Source: Blastococcus sp.
GTDB taxonomy: Bacteria > Actinomycetota > Actinomycetes > Mycobacteriales > Geodermatophilaceae
Length of the DNA stretch: 46,085 nt
Assembly: GCA_025965695.1 (NCBI GenBank)
Contig: JAOPWM010000036.1
Location: 1 to 46,085, forward strand
Direction: 5' to 3'
This document shows, one piece after another, positions 1 through 7,812 of the stretch (positions are counted from its first letter, which is position 1; the number at the start of each line of letters is the position of its first letter). Below the pieces are notes generated by a model, which had not been told where the DNA came from, did not search any database, and was given only the letters and a program-made list of their open reading frames with translations. Position numbers and translations under genes: made by a program.

Positions 1-1
1 G

Positions 2-352
2 GTCGCCGACGACAGCCGCGTCATGCGGCAGATCGTCATCCGCACCCTGCGGCAGGCCGGTTACGACGACCACGACATCGTCGAGGCCGAGGACGGCGCC
101 GACGCGCTGGCCAAGGTGTCGTCGGAGAAGCCGGACCTGGTCCTGTCGGACTGGAACATGCCGAACATGAGCGGCATCGAGTGCCTCCAGGCGCTGCGGT
201 CGTCGGGCTCGGCCGTGCCGTTCGGCTTCGTCACCTCGGAGGGTTCGGCCGAGATGCGGGAGAAGGCGGCCAACGCCGGCGCCCTGTTCCTCATCGCCAA
301 GCCGTTCACCGAGGACACGTTCAAGGAGCACCTGGACGGGGTCCTCTCATGA
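2..352 (+). CDS. CheY-like response regulator, 5' truncated by window edge
   Basis: Single receiver domain that accepts phosphate from a histidine kinase. The frame is open from the first full codon and reads VADDSRVMRQ, so only the first few residues are missing. The acidic pair in ADDS, the phospho-acceptor Asp in LVLSDWNMP, the switch Thr in FVTSEGS and the conserved Lys in IAKPF are all present. There is no output domain, so it should act by protein contact as CheY does. Its stop overlaps the start of the next gene (ATGA), which encodes a CheX/CheC-like phosphatase, so the two are probably co-translated in a chemotaxis-like operon whose upstream part lies outside the window. The natural start cannot be seen. 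Confidence 0.93.
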   Translation, partial: VADDSRVMRQIVIRTLRQAGYDDHDIVEAEDGADALAKVSSEKPDLVLSDWNMPNMSGIECLQALRSSGSAVPFGFVTSEGSAEMREKAANAGALFLIAKPFTEDTFKEHLDGVLS

Positions 353-831
353 CCACCGTCCTGCTGCCCGCGGCCAAGGACGTCCGCGACATGCTCGCGG
401 CCCTCGTCGGCCGCAACGTCACCGTCTCCCCCGGCGCCCCGGTCACCCCGGCCCCGGACCGGCCGGTCGCCGTCGCCGTCTACGTGGCGCCGGACATGTC
501 GGTCAATGCGCTCTGCCTGATGGACCTGCGCGCATCGGCCTACACCGGCGGCGCGCTGGCCCTGCTGCCTCCCGGCGGCTGCCAGGACGCGGTCGAGGAG
601 GACGGCGAGCTGACCACGATGCTCGTCGAGGCCCTCCACGAGGTCGTCAACGTGCTGTCGGCGCTGTTCAACACCCCGGGTGCCCCGCACTCGAAGCTGC
701 ACAAGGTCTACGCGCCCGGTGACGAGGTCGCCGCCGACCTGGCGGGCATGCTCGCCGGCTTCAACCGCATCGACCTCGACGTCGATGTGCAGGGCTATGG
801 CAAGGGATCGATCTCCCTCGTCCTGCCATGA
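349..831 (+). CDS. CheX/CheC-like phospho-receiver phosphatase
   Basis: A 160-residue protein without an obvious catalytic signature at first sight. It contains the spacing that defines the CheC/CheX/FliY phosphatases: Glu94-x3-Glu98-x2-Asn101-x21-Pro123. In the family consensus the first residue is Asp or Ser, so Glu94 is a deviation, but the catalytic Glu and Asn are in place. Length matches CheX (about 155 residues, one active site). The ATG overlaps the stop of the CheY-like receiver, whose phosphate it would remove. The Ala/Pro-rich N-terminal 40 residues are unremarkable. The family call rests on the motif, the length and the receiver next door; a fold comparison would settle it. Confidence 0.7.
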   Translation: MTTVLLPAAKDVRDMLAALVGRNVTVSPGAPVTPAPDRPVAVAVYVAPDMSVNALCLMDLRASAYTGGALALLPPGGCQDAVEEDGELTTMLVEALHEVVNVLSALFNTPGAPHSKLHKVYAPGDEVAADLAGMLAGFNRIDLDVDVQGYGKGSISLVLP

Positions 832-863
832 CACTGCAGTCCGGAGGACTGCCATGTCATGGC
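825..863. terminator. Bidirectional hairpin between convergent genes
   Basis: A 39-nt near-perfect inverted repeat: arms GCCATGACA/TGTCATGGC (9 bp) and GCAGTCC/GGACTGC (7 bp) separated by a 2x2 internal loop and closed by the triloop GGA. The CheX-like stop codon lies in the left arm and the kinase stop begins directly after the right arm, so the structure serves as the end of both transcripts. There is no U-tract on either side. Confidence 0.75.
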
Positions 864-1322
864 TCAGGCCAGAGCCGGCTCGCGATTCTCGACCGTTGTC
901 GGCAGGCAGGCCCAGACGTGCTTGCTGCCGCCGTCGACGTACCAGCCGTGCGCGACGGCCAGCCGCGCGACCAGGTGCAGTCCCAGCCCGCCCTTGGCGG
1001 GGTCGCGGTCGACGGCCGGGGCGGGCATCGTCTCAGGCGCCCGGTCGCTGACGACGACCAGCCACCCACCGCTGCCGGCGACGACCGTTGCGACGACAGG
1101 GGACTCCCCGTGCCGCAGCGCGTTGGACGCCAGTTCGTCGAAGGCCAGGACCAGCCGCTCGCCTGCGGAGTTCTCCTCGTCACGCGGGAAGCCGACCCCA
1201 CCCAGTCGGCTCCGGAGCCCGGCCCGGGCGGCGGGCAGTTCGGCGACCCCGCGGAGATCCCAGCGCCACACCTCGCCCCTGCCGTCCGGTAACGGGCGCA
1301 ATGGCCACGCGAGCCTGCCCAT
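864..1322 (-). CDS. RsbW/SpoIIAB-like serine kinase (HATPase_c_2)
   Basis: GHKL-fold ATPase of the anti-sigma-factor kinase type, 152 residues. The N box DELASNALRHG (Asn67), the Asp of SDRAP (Asp93) and the glycine lid GGLGLHLVARLA (111-122) are all recognisable. Family members bind ATP, phosphorylate a STAS-domain antagonist and sequester a sigma factor, or act as free-standing regulators in Actinobacteria. I chose the ATG preceded by GGGGCGAGGACC; a GTG 48 nt upstream would add 16 poorly conserved residues. It lies 60 bp downstream of a SpoIIE phosphatase on the same strand, the usual partner-switching arrangement. No STAS antagonist or sigma factor is visible nearby. Confidence 0.85.
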   Translation of the reverse strand: MGRLAWPLRPLPDGRGEVWRWDLRGVAELPAARAGLRSRLGGVGFPRDEENSAGERLVLAFDELASNALRHGESPVVATVVAGSGGWLVVVSDRAPETMPAPAVDRDPAKGGLGLHLVARLAVAHGWYVDGGSKHVWACLPTTVENREPALA

Positions 1323-1382
1323 GGTCCTCGCCCCCGATCGCCGGAAATCCGCCACACCCGGGTTGCCCACTCGTTCCGCCGG

Positions 1383-3089
1383 TCAACCGTGACGCAAGCC
1401 GCTTACTGACCCGCCGGGGTGACGGGGGCCCGAGGAGGAGAGCCGGACGGCGACGATTGCGACGTCGTCCTGGGGTGTGCCCTGGAGCATTTCCTCCAGG
1501 AGCGCATCGCAGAGTTCCTCCAGGGGCCTGCCCGCCAGCGCACCGAGCTGGGCGACGAGGCGGCTGATCCCGTCGTCGAGCGTGCTCCCTCGCCGCTCGA
1601 TCAGGCCGTCGGTGTACAGCAGCACGGTGGAGTCCGGCGTGACGTCGACGAGTGACTCCGGGCGCTCGGTCGTGCAGTCCACGCCCAGCATCAGGTCGCC
1701 GATGGGGCCGCCGAGGACGGTGGCGTTCCCGTCGGGGGCGACCACGATGGGCGGGGGGTGCCCGGCGTTGGCCCACCGGAGGCGGCTGGAGCCGTCACCC
1801 GCGCCGGAGGGCTCGAGCCGGGCGACCGCCGCCGTCGCGAGGGTGTCGGTGTGCATGTCCGCGATGGCCTCGTCCAGGCCGCGCAGCACCTCGGCCGGCC
1901 CCGCCCCGCTGTAGTGGGCGATACCGCGCAGCAGCGCCCGGAGCTGGCCCATCGCCGCGGCGGCCGCGGTGTCGTGGCCCACGACGTCGCCGATCACGAG
2001 GACCGGCGTCCCGTCGCGCAGCGGGAACGCGTCGTACCAGTCGCCGCCCACGCGGGCGGCCTCCGCGGCGGGGACGTACCGCACCACGATCTCGGCCTCT
2101 CCCATCGCCGGCGGATCGGTCAGCAGGCTGCGCTGGAGCGCCTCGGCCAGCTGCGCCTGCTGGCTCTGCCGGTGCACCCGGGCGACGGCCCGGCCGGCCT
2201 CGGCCGCGACCTGGCGGGCCGTTTCCAGGTCCTCCTCGCTGAGGGTGCGGCCGGCGTCGAGGTAGAGGGTGAGGACGCCGACCGTGCGCCCCTCCGCGGT
2301 CAACGGGAGCACCACCGCCGTCGCCGGATGGAGAGCGACGAGGAGGTCCCGCGACGGGCCGGGCCGCATGAGGCGCAGGACGGCGTCGACCGGCTGGGTC
2401 AGCGGCGTCCCGGCGTGCAGCGCCTGGGCGACGGGGGAGGTGCTGGGCAGGGAATCCAGGCGGACGAGGGTGTACCGCTGCATGAGCGGGCGTCGTGCCG
2501 GGTCGGCGTGCCAAGAGCCGACGTCGCGGGGGCGACCGTCGCGGTCCACCACAGTGACGATGCAGCCGTCGGTCAGGACCGGTACGACCAGCCGGGCCAG
2601 CCGCCCGAGGGCGGACTCGGTGTCGAGTTCCCCGGTCAGCTCGGCGCGCACCTGGGCCAGCAGGGCGGTCCGCGCGGTGGCGCGGTGGGCGGTCTCCTCG
2701 GCGTCGCGACGGTCGGTCGCGTCGAGGACGTAGACGGCCAGACCGTCGGGCCCGGGCCACACCCGCACCTCGACCCAGCCCGCGCGGGCGCCCCGGTGTT
2801 CCGTCTCGAAGGTCATCGGGCGGCCCGTGGCCACGGCGGCCCGGTAGGTCTCCTCGATGAGGCTGCCGGACAGGTGGGGGAAGGACTCCCAGAGCGATTC
2901 GCCGACGATGTCGTCCCGCCGGCGGTTCATCAGCCGTTCGGCCTCGGCGTTGACGTACCGGAACCGCCACTGGGTGTCCAGGAGGCAGAAGGCCGCGGGC
3001 ATGGTCTCGAGGAAGCGCACCAGCTCCGCCCCGTGGCGCGCACCGGAGGGGCCCGGTACGCCGCCGAGCAGCCTGTCCCTCTCGCCCAC
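1383..3089 (-). CDS. PAS-GAF-SpoIIE (PP2C) serine phosphatase
   Basis: Sensor phosphatase of the RsbU/SpoIIE class. In order: PAS domain (about 22-125, with CLLDTQWRFRYVNAEAE), GAF domain (about 155-305) and a PP2C domain (about 325-548) with the metal ligands of GGDWYDAF (348-355), VIGDVVGHD (366-374), NAGHPPP and the final DDVAIVAV. It should dephosphorylate a STAS antagonist in response to a small molecule, light or redox signal. The start is uncertain: the frame stays open to an ATG at 3275 and another at 3143, but the first 60 residues of that extension are Arg/Gly-rich and unlike protein. I prefer the GTG preceded by GGGGG. It is divergent from a paralogue of the same architecture. Confidence 0.87.
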   Translation of the reverse strand: MGERDRLLGGVPGPSGARHGAELVRFLETMPAAFCLLDTQWRFRYVNAEAERLMNRRRDDIVGESLWESFPHLSGSLIEETYRAAVATGRPMTFETEHRGARAGWVEVRVWPGPDGLAVYVLDATDRRDAEETAHRATARTALLAQVRAELTGELDTESALGRLARLVVPVLTDGCIVTVVDRDGRPRDVGSWHADPARRPLMQRYTLVRLDSLPSTSPVAQALHAGTPLTQPVDAVLRLMRPGPSRDLLVALHPATAVVLPLTAEGRTVGVLTLYLDAGRTLSEEDLETARQVAAEAGRAVARVHRQSQQAQLAEALQRSLLTDPPAMGEAEIVVRYVPAAEAARVGGDWYDAFPLRDGTPVLVIGDVVGHDTAAAAAMGQLRALLRGIAHYSGAGPAEVLRGLDEAIADMHTDTLATAAVARLEPSGAGDGSSRLRWANAGHPPPIVVAPDGNATVLGGPIGDLMLGVDCTTERPESLVDVTPDSTVLLYTDGLIERRGSTLDDGISRLVAQLGALAGRPLEELCDALLEEMLQGTPQDDVAIVAVRLSSSGPRHPGGSVSGLRHG

Positions 3090-3327
3090 TGCGGTGCCCC
3101 CACGGTCCGGCTGCCTGCGTTGGTGGCCCCGTTGCTGGAGCATCCGCGCCGACCCGAACGGAACCGGGCGGTCGAGGACACGGCGATTCTGTCGATCACA
3201 CCGGCCGCTGCCAAGGAGGCGCGGAGCGGCGGCACCGAGTGTGCCAGCGACCGCGAACGGGTGACCTGCGCCCATGGCCGGTCAGGAGGTGCCGGGGCGG
3301 GACCGGCGATGGGGCAGAGTGATCGAC

Positions 3328-5100
3328 ATGACCGGGGACGACGCTGCGCGGCTGCCCGCGGACCTGCTGCTGCAGGCCGTCGAGGGCATGGAGCGGCCGC
3401 TGTTCGTCCTGGACGAGCGGTGGCGCTTCAGCTACATCAACCCGGCGGGTGCGCGGGTGATCGACCGCACCGTGGTGAGCACGGTCGGCCGCGACATCTG
3501 GGCGGAATTCCCGGAGGCGCTGGGCAGTTCGTTCGAGGAGCTGTACCGGCGGGTGCGGGCGAACGGGGGATCGGGCAGCGCTGAGGACTGGTTCGAGCCC
3601 CTCGGCAAGTGGTTCCGGGCCGACGCCTTCCTGACCGACGCCGGTCTGGTGGTCACCTACGACGATGTCACCGAGCGACGTCGGACGGAGACGGAGCGGG
3701 CGGCGGCTGTGGCGGCCCGCGAGGAGGCGGCTGCCGAGGCGGCCATCGCCGCGGGGGAGGCGGAGGAAGCCGGGCGGCACCTGATGCTCCTCGGCGACAT
3801 CAACCTGGCGATGACCTCGACGATCGACACCGACGAGGCGGTCGACCGCTTCGCCCATCTCGTCGTCCCGCTGCTCGCCGACTGGTGCCTGGTCAGCGTG
3901 TTCCACCCCGACGGAACCCGCCGGGACGTCGGCCGGGCGCACCGCGACCCCGCGATGACCGCGGCCATGAACCGGTACGCCGACCTCCGGGTCACGACGA
4001 ACCTGTCGACGGCGCCGGTGCCTCAGCTGCAGCGCAGCCAGCACCCGGTGATCATCGACGACTTCACGCCCGCCCACGTCGAGGCCATGGTCGCCAGCAC
4101 CGAGGCGCGCGCGGCTCTGGCCGTGCTGCGGCCGGGCGCCGTCGCGGCCTTCCCGTTGATCGCCCGCGGTGAGGTGTTCGGTGCGATCACACTGATCAAC
4201 GGGCCCGAGCGAGGTCCGCACACCCGCGCCGAGCTCCGGACGGCGGAGATCGCCTCCCGTCGGGCAGCCCTCGCCCTGGACAACGCCCGGCTCGCCACGG
4301 CCAACCAGCAGGTGGCCGAGCGGCTGCAGCTGAGCCTGCTCTCCCCGCCCGTCCAGTCCGACCGACTGGAGCTCGCCGTGCGTTACCGGCCGGCCACGCA
4401 CGGCATGTCGATCGGCGGGGACTGGTATGACGCTTTTCTGCAGCCCGACGGCGACACCGTGCTGGTCATCGGTGACGTGATGGGCCACGACATCGAGGCC
4501 GCCGCGGCCATGGGCCAGGTCAAGACGCTGGTGCGGGGCATCGCCTTCGACCGGCTGGACGAGCCGGCCGACGTGCTGCGCCGGGTCGACCACGCACTGG
4601 TCGGGCTGGCCGTCCCCGCGATGGCGACCGCTCTGGTCTGCCGGGTCGAGGAGGATCCCGCCGGTCGCGTGCACGGTGTGCGACGGCTCCGCTGGTCCTC
4701 GGCCGGTCACCCGGAGCCGATGCTGCTGCTGGCCGACGGCACCGTCGAGGACCTCTCCGCGCCCGTCGGCCCGCCGCTGGGCATCGGCTGGCTCGGCCAC
4801 CGCGTGGACGGCCTGGCCACGCTGCCCGAGGACAGCACGCTGCTGCTCTTCACCGACGGCCTGTTCGAGCGGCGGGGCGTGCCGCTGGACGACGGGCGCG
4901 CGCAGGTCCGCGAGATCCTCCGTCACGCGGCCGACCTTCCGCTGGACGCTCTCTGCGACCGGCTGCTCGCCGAGATGCTCGGTGAGGGTGTGGAGGACGA
5001 CGTGGCGGTGCTCGCGGTCCGGGCCCACCCGGTGCACGCGGAGCGCGCGCTCGAGGCCGGGCCAGACATCCTGCCGTCCGCCGTCGCCCGTCCCGTCTGA
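3328..5100 (+). CDS. PAS-GAF-SpoIIE (PP2C) serine phosphatase, second copy
   Basis: Same architecture as its divergent neighbour. PAS (about 15-118, LFVLDERWRFSYINPAGARV), an Ala/Glu-rich helical linker (about 120-152) that probably forms a coiled coil, GAF (about 155-320) and PP2C (about 345-575) with GGDWYDAF at 363, VIGDVMGHD at 380, SSAGHPEP, LLLFTDGLFERRG and EDDVAVLAV. Length 590 residues. The ATG is preceded by GGGGCAGAG at a suitable distance; the frame extends upstream to an ATG at 3274, inside the leader. The catalytic core is complete, so an active Mn/Mg-dependent Ser/Thr phosphatase is expected. Target proteins are not encoded in the window apart from the RsbW-like kinase at 864-1322. 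Confidence 0.9.
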   Translation: MTGDDAARLPADLLLQAVEGMERPLFVLDERWRFSYINPAGARVIDRTVVSTVGRDIWAEFPEALGSSFEELYRRVRANGGSGSAEDWFEPLGKWFRADAFLTDAGLVVTYDDVTERRRTETERAAAVAAREEAAAEAAIAAGEAEEAGRHLMLLGDINLAMTSTIDTDEAVDRFAHLVVPLLADWCLVSVFHPDGTRRDVGRAHRDPAMTAAMNRYADLRVTTNLSTAPVPQLQRSQHPVIIDDFTPAHVEAMVASTEARAALAVLRPGAVAAFPLIARGEVFGAITLINGPERGPHTRAELRTAEIASRRAALALDNARLATANQQVAERLQLSLLSPPVQSDRLELAVRYRPATHGMSIGGDWYDAFLQPDGDTVLVIGDVMGHDIEAAAAMGQVKTLVRGIAFDRLDEPADVLRRVDHALVGLAVPAMATALVCRVEEDPAGRVHGVRRLRWSSAGHPEPMLLLADGTVEDLSAPVGPPLGIGWLGHRVDGLATLPEDSTLLLFTDGLFERRGVPLDDGRAQVREILRHAADLPLDALCDRLLAEMLGEGVEDDVAVLAVRAHPVHAERALEAGPDILPSAVARPV

Positions 5101-5103
5101 GTT

Positions 5104-5119
5104 CCCCGGCCGCCCGGGG
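5104..5119. terminator. Short GC hairpin between convergent genes
   Basis: CCCCGG and CCGGGG arms (6 bp) around a 4-nt loop fill the 20-bp gap between the SpoIIE gene and the ZIP permease, which converge here. No U-tract. Confidence 0.45.
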
Positions 5120-5120
5120 G

Positions 5121-5870
5121 TCAGGCGAGGCTGATCGCGAAGGCGGTCAGGAAGCCCACTGTCGTGATCAGCCCGGTCCACGCGTGGGTGTTCTCGAAGG
5201 CCTCCGGGATCATGGTGTCGGCGATCATCGTCAGGATCGCGCCGGCCGCCACGGCCGTGATCACCGCCTCGACCTCCGGGGGCGCACCGCCGAGGAGGAC
5301 GTAGCCGAGCAGCGCGGCCAGCCCGCTGGCCACGGCGATGCCGCACCAGACGCCGAAGACGTACCGGGCGGAGCGGCCGCCGCGTTTCATGCCGGCGGCG
5401 CTCGACAGCCCTTCGGGGACGTTGGAGATGAAGACGGCGGCCAGCACCGACACGCTCACCGAGCCACCGCTCAGCAGGCCGAGGCCGAGCACCACCGACT
5501 CGGGGATGCCGTCGAGCAGCGCCCCGATCGCGATGGCGGCGCCGCTGCCCGCCTGGTCGGACTCCGACGGCTGCTGGTCCCCCGACCGCTTCCGGTGCCG
5601 GGCGCCCCGCCGGCCGAGGGCGAGGTTGGCGGCCAGGTAGACGGCCGCGCCGGCGAGGAAACCGCACGCCGTCGCGACCAGGCCACCGGTCCGCGTGGCC
5701 TCCTCCATGAGGTCGAAGGCCACGGCGGAGATGAGCACGCCGGAGCCGAAGGCCATCACCGAAGCGACGACCTTGGGTGGGACGGATACCGACCAGGCGA
5801 TCAGCGCGCCGATGACCAGCGCACCGCCGCCGAGCAGCCCCCAGAGTCCGGCCTCCAGCCAGGTCGGCAT
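5121..5870 (-). CDS. ZIP-family divalent metal permease
   Basis: A 249-residue protein with about eight predicted membrane segments and a charged loop (residues about 85-110, RRGARHRKRSGDQQPSESDQ) between the third and fourth. The ZIP signature in helices 4 and 5 is visible as LLDGIPESVVLG and FISNVPEGLSSA, with a further MIPEAFE near the C-terminus. ZIP/ZupT proteins import Zn, Fe or Mn. Helix 4 carries Leu-Asp where many ZIPs have His-Asn or His-Asp, so metal selectivity may differ. It follows the AAA ATPase on the same strand, separated by a pair of hairpins, so it may have its own transcript. Confidence 0.87.
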   Translation of the reverse strand: MPTWLEAGLWGLLGGGALVIGALIAWSVSVPPKVVASVMAFGSGVLISAVAFDLMEEATRTGGLVATACGFLAGAAVYLAANLALGRRGARHRKRSGDQQPSESDQAGSGAAIAIGALLDGIPESVVLGLGLLSGGSVSVSVLAAVFISNVPEGLSSAAGMKRGGRSARYVFGVWCGIAVASGLAALLGYVLLGGAPPEVEAVITAVAAGAILTMIADTMIPEAFENTHAWTGLITTVGFLTAFAISLA

Positions 5871-5889
5871 GGGCGCTCCCTCGTTTCGG

Positions 5890-5947
5890 GGACTTTCGGC
5901 GCGGAAAGTCCGGGCAGACCCCCGGACTTTCGGCGCGGAAAGTCCGG
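5890..5947. repeat. Two near-identical tandem hairpins
   Basis: Two copies of an inverted repeat GGACTTTC-GGCGCG-GAAAGTCC, the first with 8-bp arms (5890-5911) and the second extended to 10-bp arms CCGGACTTTC/GAAAGTCCGG (5922-5947), both with the same 6-nt loop. They fill the gap between the ATPase stop and the ZIP start on the minus strand. They could terminate the ATPase message, but duplication of stem and loop is more like a repeated element or a pair of operator/RNA sites. Confidence 0.7.
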
Positions 5948-5954
5948 AACGTGC

Positions 5955-7148
5955 TCAGTCGGGGTGGCGCAGCAGGTACCGGCCGAAGTGCGGGACGGTG
6001 AAGGCGATCGAGCCGCGCTCGGCCGAGTACACCAGGCCCTTCTTGATCAGCGAGTCCCGGGCGGGTGAGAGCGACGCGGGCTTGCGGCGCAGGGAGACGG
6101 CGACCTCCGACGTGGCGACGGCTGCCCCCGTGGGTCCGCCGAGATCGGCCATCGCGTGCATGTCCTCGCGCTCGGCCGGGGTGGCGCGGTCGTAGCGGGA
6201 GCCGAAGCACCCGACCGCGAGCTCGGCCTCGGCGACCGGGGCGGCCATGGCGACGTCCTCGGCAGTGATGGGCGAGGAGGCCGCGAGGTCCCAGGTGACC
6301 TTGCCGTAGGCCTGGACGAAGTACGGGTAGCCGTCGGCCGCCGCGTACAAGGCGTCCAGCGCGGCCGGCTCGAACGCGACGTCCTCACGGGCGGCCGGGG
6401 CCAGCAGCGCGTGGTCCGCGGCCTCCCGGTCGAGGCGGTCGATCCGGAGGTAGCGGAAGAGCCGCTCGGAGTAGCTCTTGGAGGCGCTGAGCACCGCGGG
6501 CAGGTGGGGGAGTCCTGCGCCGACGACGATCAGCGGGGCGCCCTGCTGGGACAGCTCGTGGCAGGCGGCGCAGATCGCCGAAACGTCGTCGGGCTGCACG
6601 TCCTGCATCTCGTCGATGAACAGCGCGATGCCGCTGCCGATGTCGGCAGCCACGCCGGCGGCGTCGCTGAGCAGTTCGACGAGGTCGATCTCCATGTCGC
6701 CGGAGTCGGCGCGGCCGGTCGCGGCGGGAACGTCGATGCCGGGCTGCCATCGGTCGCGGACCTTCGCGTCGGACGGCTGGACCCGCTGGGCGAACGCCTT
6801 GACGACGCCGAGAACCTCGTCCATCGACTCCTGGTCCTGGTGTCGCGGCCCGAGCTCGCGCAGCGCCATGTGCAGTGCGGAGGAGACCGGACGCCGCAGC
6901 GACTGCTCGGGCCGCGCCTCGATCTTGCCGGTGCCCCAGCCGCGGGAGATCGCCGCCGAGCGGAGCTGGTTGAGCAGCACCGTCTTCCCGACGCCGCGCA
7001 GCCCGGTGAGCACGAGCGACCGTTCCGGCCGGCCGTGCGCGATCCGCTCGAGGACGACGTCGAACGCCGACAGCTCGGCGTCCCGGCCGGCCAGCTCGGG
7101 GGGGCGCTGCCCCGCGCCCGGGGCGTACGGGTTCCGCACGGGATCCAT
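5955..7148 (-). CDS. AAA ATPase of the ORC1/Cdc6-like type
   Basis: A 397-residue P-loop ATPase. It opens with the start of many actinobacterial homologues (MDPVRNPYAPG) and carries Walker A GLRGVGKT (49-56) and Walker B ALFIDEMQD (175-183), followed by a sensor region with VVGAGLPHLP. A winged-helix-like C-terminus (about 330-397) ends in TVPHFGRYL. The layout matches single-gene ATPases resembling Cdc6 or STAND proteins; the cellular role is unknown. The ATG is supported by a TACGGT -10 box seven bases upstream and no Shine-Dalgarno, meaning a leaderless message. An upstream start at 7181 would include the promoter and is rejected. Confidence 0.85.
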   Translation of the reverse strand: MDPVRNPYAPGAGQRPPELAGRDAELSAFDVVLERIAHGRPERSLVLTGLRGVGKTVLLNQLRSAAISRGWGTGKIEARPEQSLRRPVSSALHMALRELGPRHQDQESMDEVLGVVKAFAQRVQPSDAKVRDRWQPGIDVPAATGRADSGDMEIDLVELLSDAAGVAADIGSGIALFIDEMQDVQPDDVSAICAACHELSQQGAPLIVVGAGLPHLPAVLSASKSYSERLFRYLRIDRLDREAADHALLAPAAREDVAFEPAALDALYAAADGYPYFVQAYGKVTWDLAASSPITAEDVAMAAPVAEAELAVGCFGSRYDRATPAEREDMHAMADLGGPTGAAVATSEVAVSLRRKPASLSPARDSLIKKGLVYSAERGSIAFTVPHFGRYLLRHPD

Positions 7149-7155
7149 GTCGAGC

Positions 7156-7161
7156 ACCGTA
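7156..7161 (-). promoter_or_regulatory. -10 box of leaderless ATPase promoter
   Basis: TACGGT on the minus strand, then seven bases (GCTCGAC) to the ATG. There is no Shine-Dalgarno, as expected for a leaderless actinobacterial transcript. Confidence 0.6.
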
Positions 7162-7183
7162 TGGGCTTGTCTAGTCGCCACCG

Positions 7184-7200
7184 TAGAGATCGGTAGAACG
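7184..7200 (+). repeat. Copy 1 of a dispersed 17-bp motif
   Basis: The pattern TAGAGA-NNN-GTAGAACG occurs here with TCG in the middle and again at 12933-12949 with GCT. Both copies lie in non-coding sequence, this one upstream of the ATPase promoter. Fourteen of 17 positions match. Confidence 0.45.
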
Positions 7201-7340
7201 ACCTAGCGCGTGTCGCGGGCCTGCGCCGTCCGCCGAGTGTGTGCGCCCACGCCCAGTACGCGCCTCTGGGACTGGGCGTCCGCGCATACGGTCGCGCCCG
7301 GATACCGGCCGAGATCCCCCCGCGGGTGATCATCCGCCGC

Positions 7341-7346
7341 TAGCGT
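7341..7346 (+). promoter_or_regulatory. -10 box of leaderless holin-like gene promoter
   Basis: TAGCGT followed by six bases and the GTG start of the holin-like gene. The same hexamer at the same distance occurs before the nuclease and DUF3097 genes. Confidence 0.65.
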
Positions 7347-7352
7347 GGCGGT

Positions 7353-7724
7353 GTGGTGAAGTTCGCACTGAAAGTGGTCATCCTCGGGGCGGCCTTCTAT
7401 GTCCTCACGAAGTACGTACTGAACGGCCATCTGGACGTCGTACCCAACCCGAACGGTCCGCTGGGTGACGCTGGTACCTACCTCTGGATCGGTCTCCTCT
7501 TCGGCGTGGTGAACGCCATCGTGGGCCCGGTCCTCCGCCTGCTGTCACTGCCCTTCGTCGTGCTGACGCTGGGGCTGTTCCTGCTGGTCGTCAACGCGGC
7601 CCTGCTCGGTCTCACCGCCGCACTGAGCGACCGGCTGACCGTCGACGGCTTCGGCACCGCGCTCATCGGCGGGCTGATCCTGGCTGTCGTCGGCTGGGCG
7701 GCCGACCAGCTCCTCGACCGCTGA
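7353..7724 (+). CDS. Holin-like four-helix membrane protein
   Basis: A 123-residue, very hydrophobic protein with four predicted membrane segments (about 5-22, 44-66, 68-90 and 100-119) and short polar loops. It has the form of the small proteins annotated as phage holin family or mycobacterial four-TMS holins, which are widespread in actinobacterial chromosomes and usually not phage-borne. No lysin, portal or other phage gene is nearby, so lysis is an unlikely role and a general membrane function is more probable. The first of two adjacent GTG codons was chosen because a TAGCGT -10 box sits six bases before it. Confidence 0.8.
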   Translation: MVKFALKVVILGAAFYVLTKYVLNGHLDVVPNPNGPLGDAGTYLWIGLLFGVVNAIVGPVLRLLSLPFVVLTLGLFLLVVNAALLGLTAALSDRLTVDGFGTALIGGLILAVVGWAADQLLDR

Positions 7725-7799
7725 CGGTGTCGCCGGCCGACCCGAGCTACGGGTGGGTAACGCTCGCCGCGTCGCCGTGACGAGCACCTTCTCCAGCAG

Positions 7800-7805
7800 T
7801 AGCGT
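7800..7805 (+). promoter_or_regulatory. -10 box of leaderless glutamate dehydrogenase promoter
   Basis: TAGCGT, then seven bases, then the in-frame GTG taken as the start. An ATG-like start 60 nt upstream would lie before this box and is therefore unlikely. Confidence 0.6.
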
Positions 7806-7812
7806 CGGAGGC

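Noticed and set aside
3196-6210. A 1004-codon open frame on the minus strand across the second SpoIIE gene and the ZIP gene
   Set aside because: Its translation is Arg/Gly/Pro-rich without domains and it is antisense or frame-shifted to genes with complete motifs; such frames are common at this GC content.
7353-7724. Prophage suggested by the holin-like protein
   Set aside because: No lysin, structural, integrase or att-like sequence nearby; the protein type is a usual chromosomal gene in actinobacteria.
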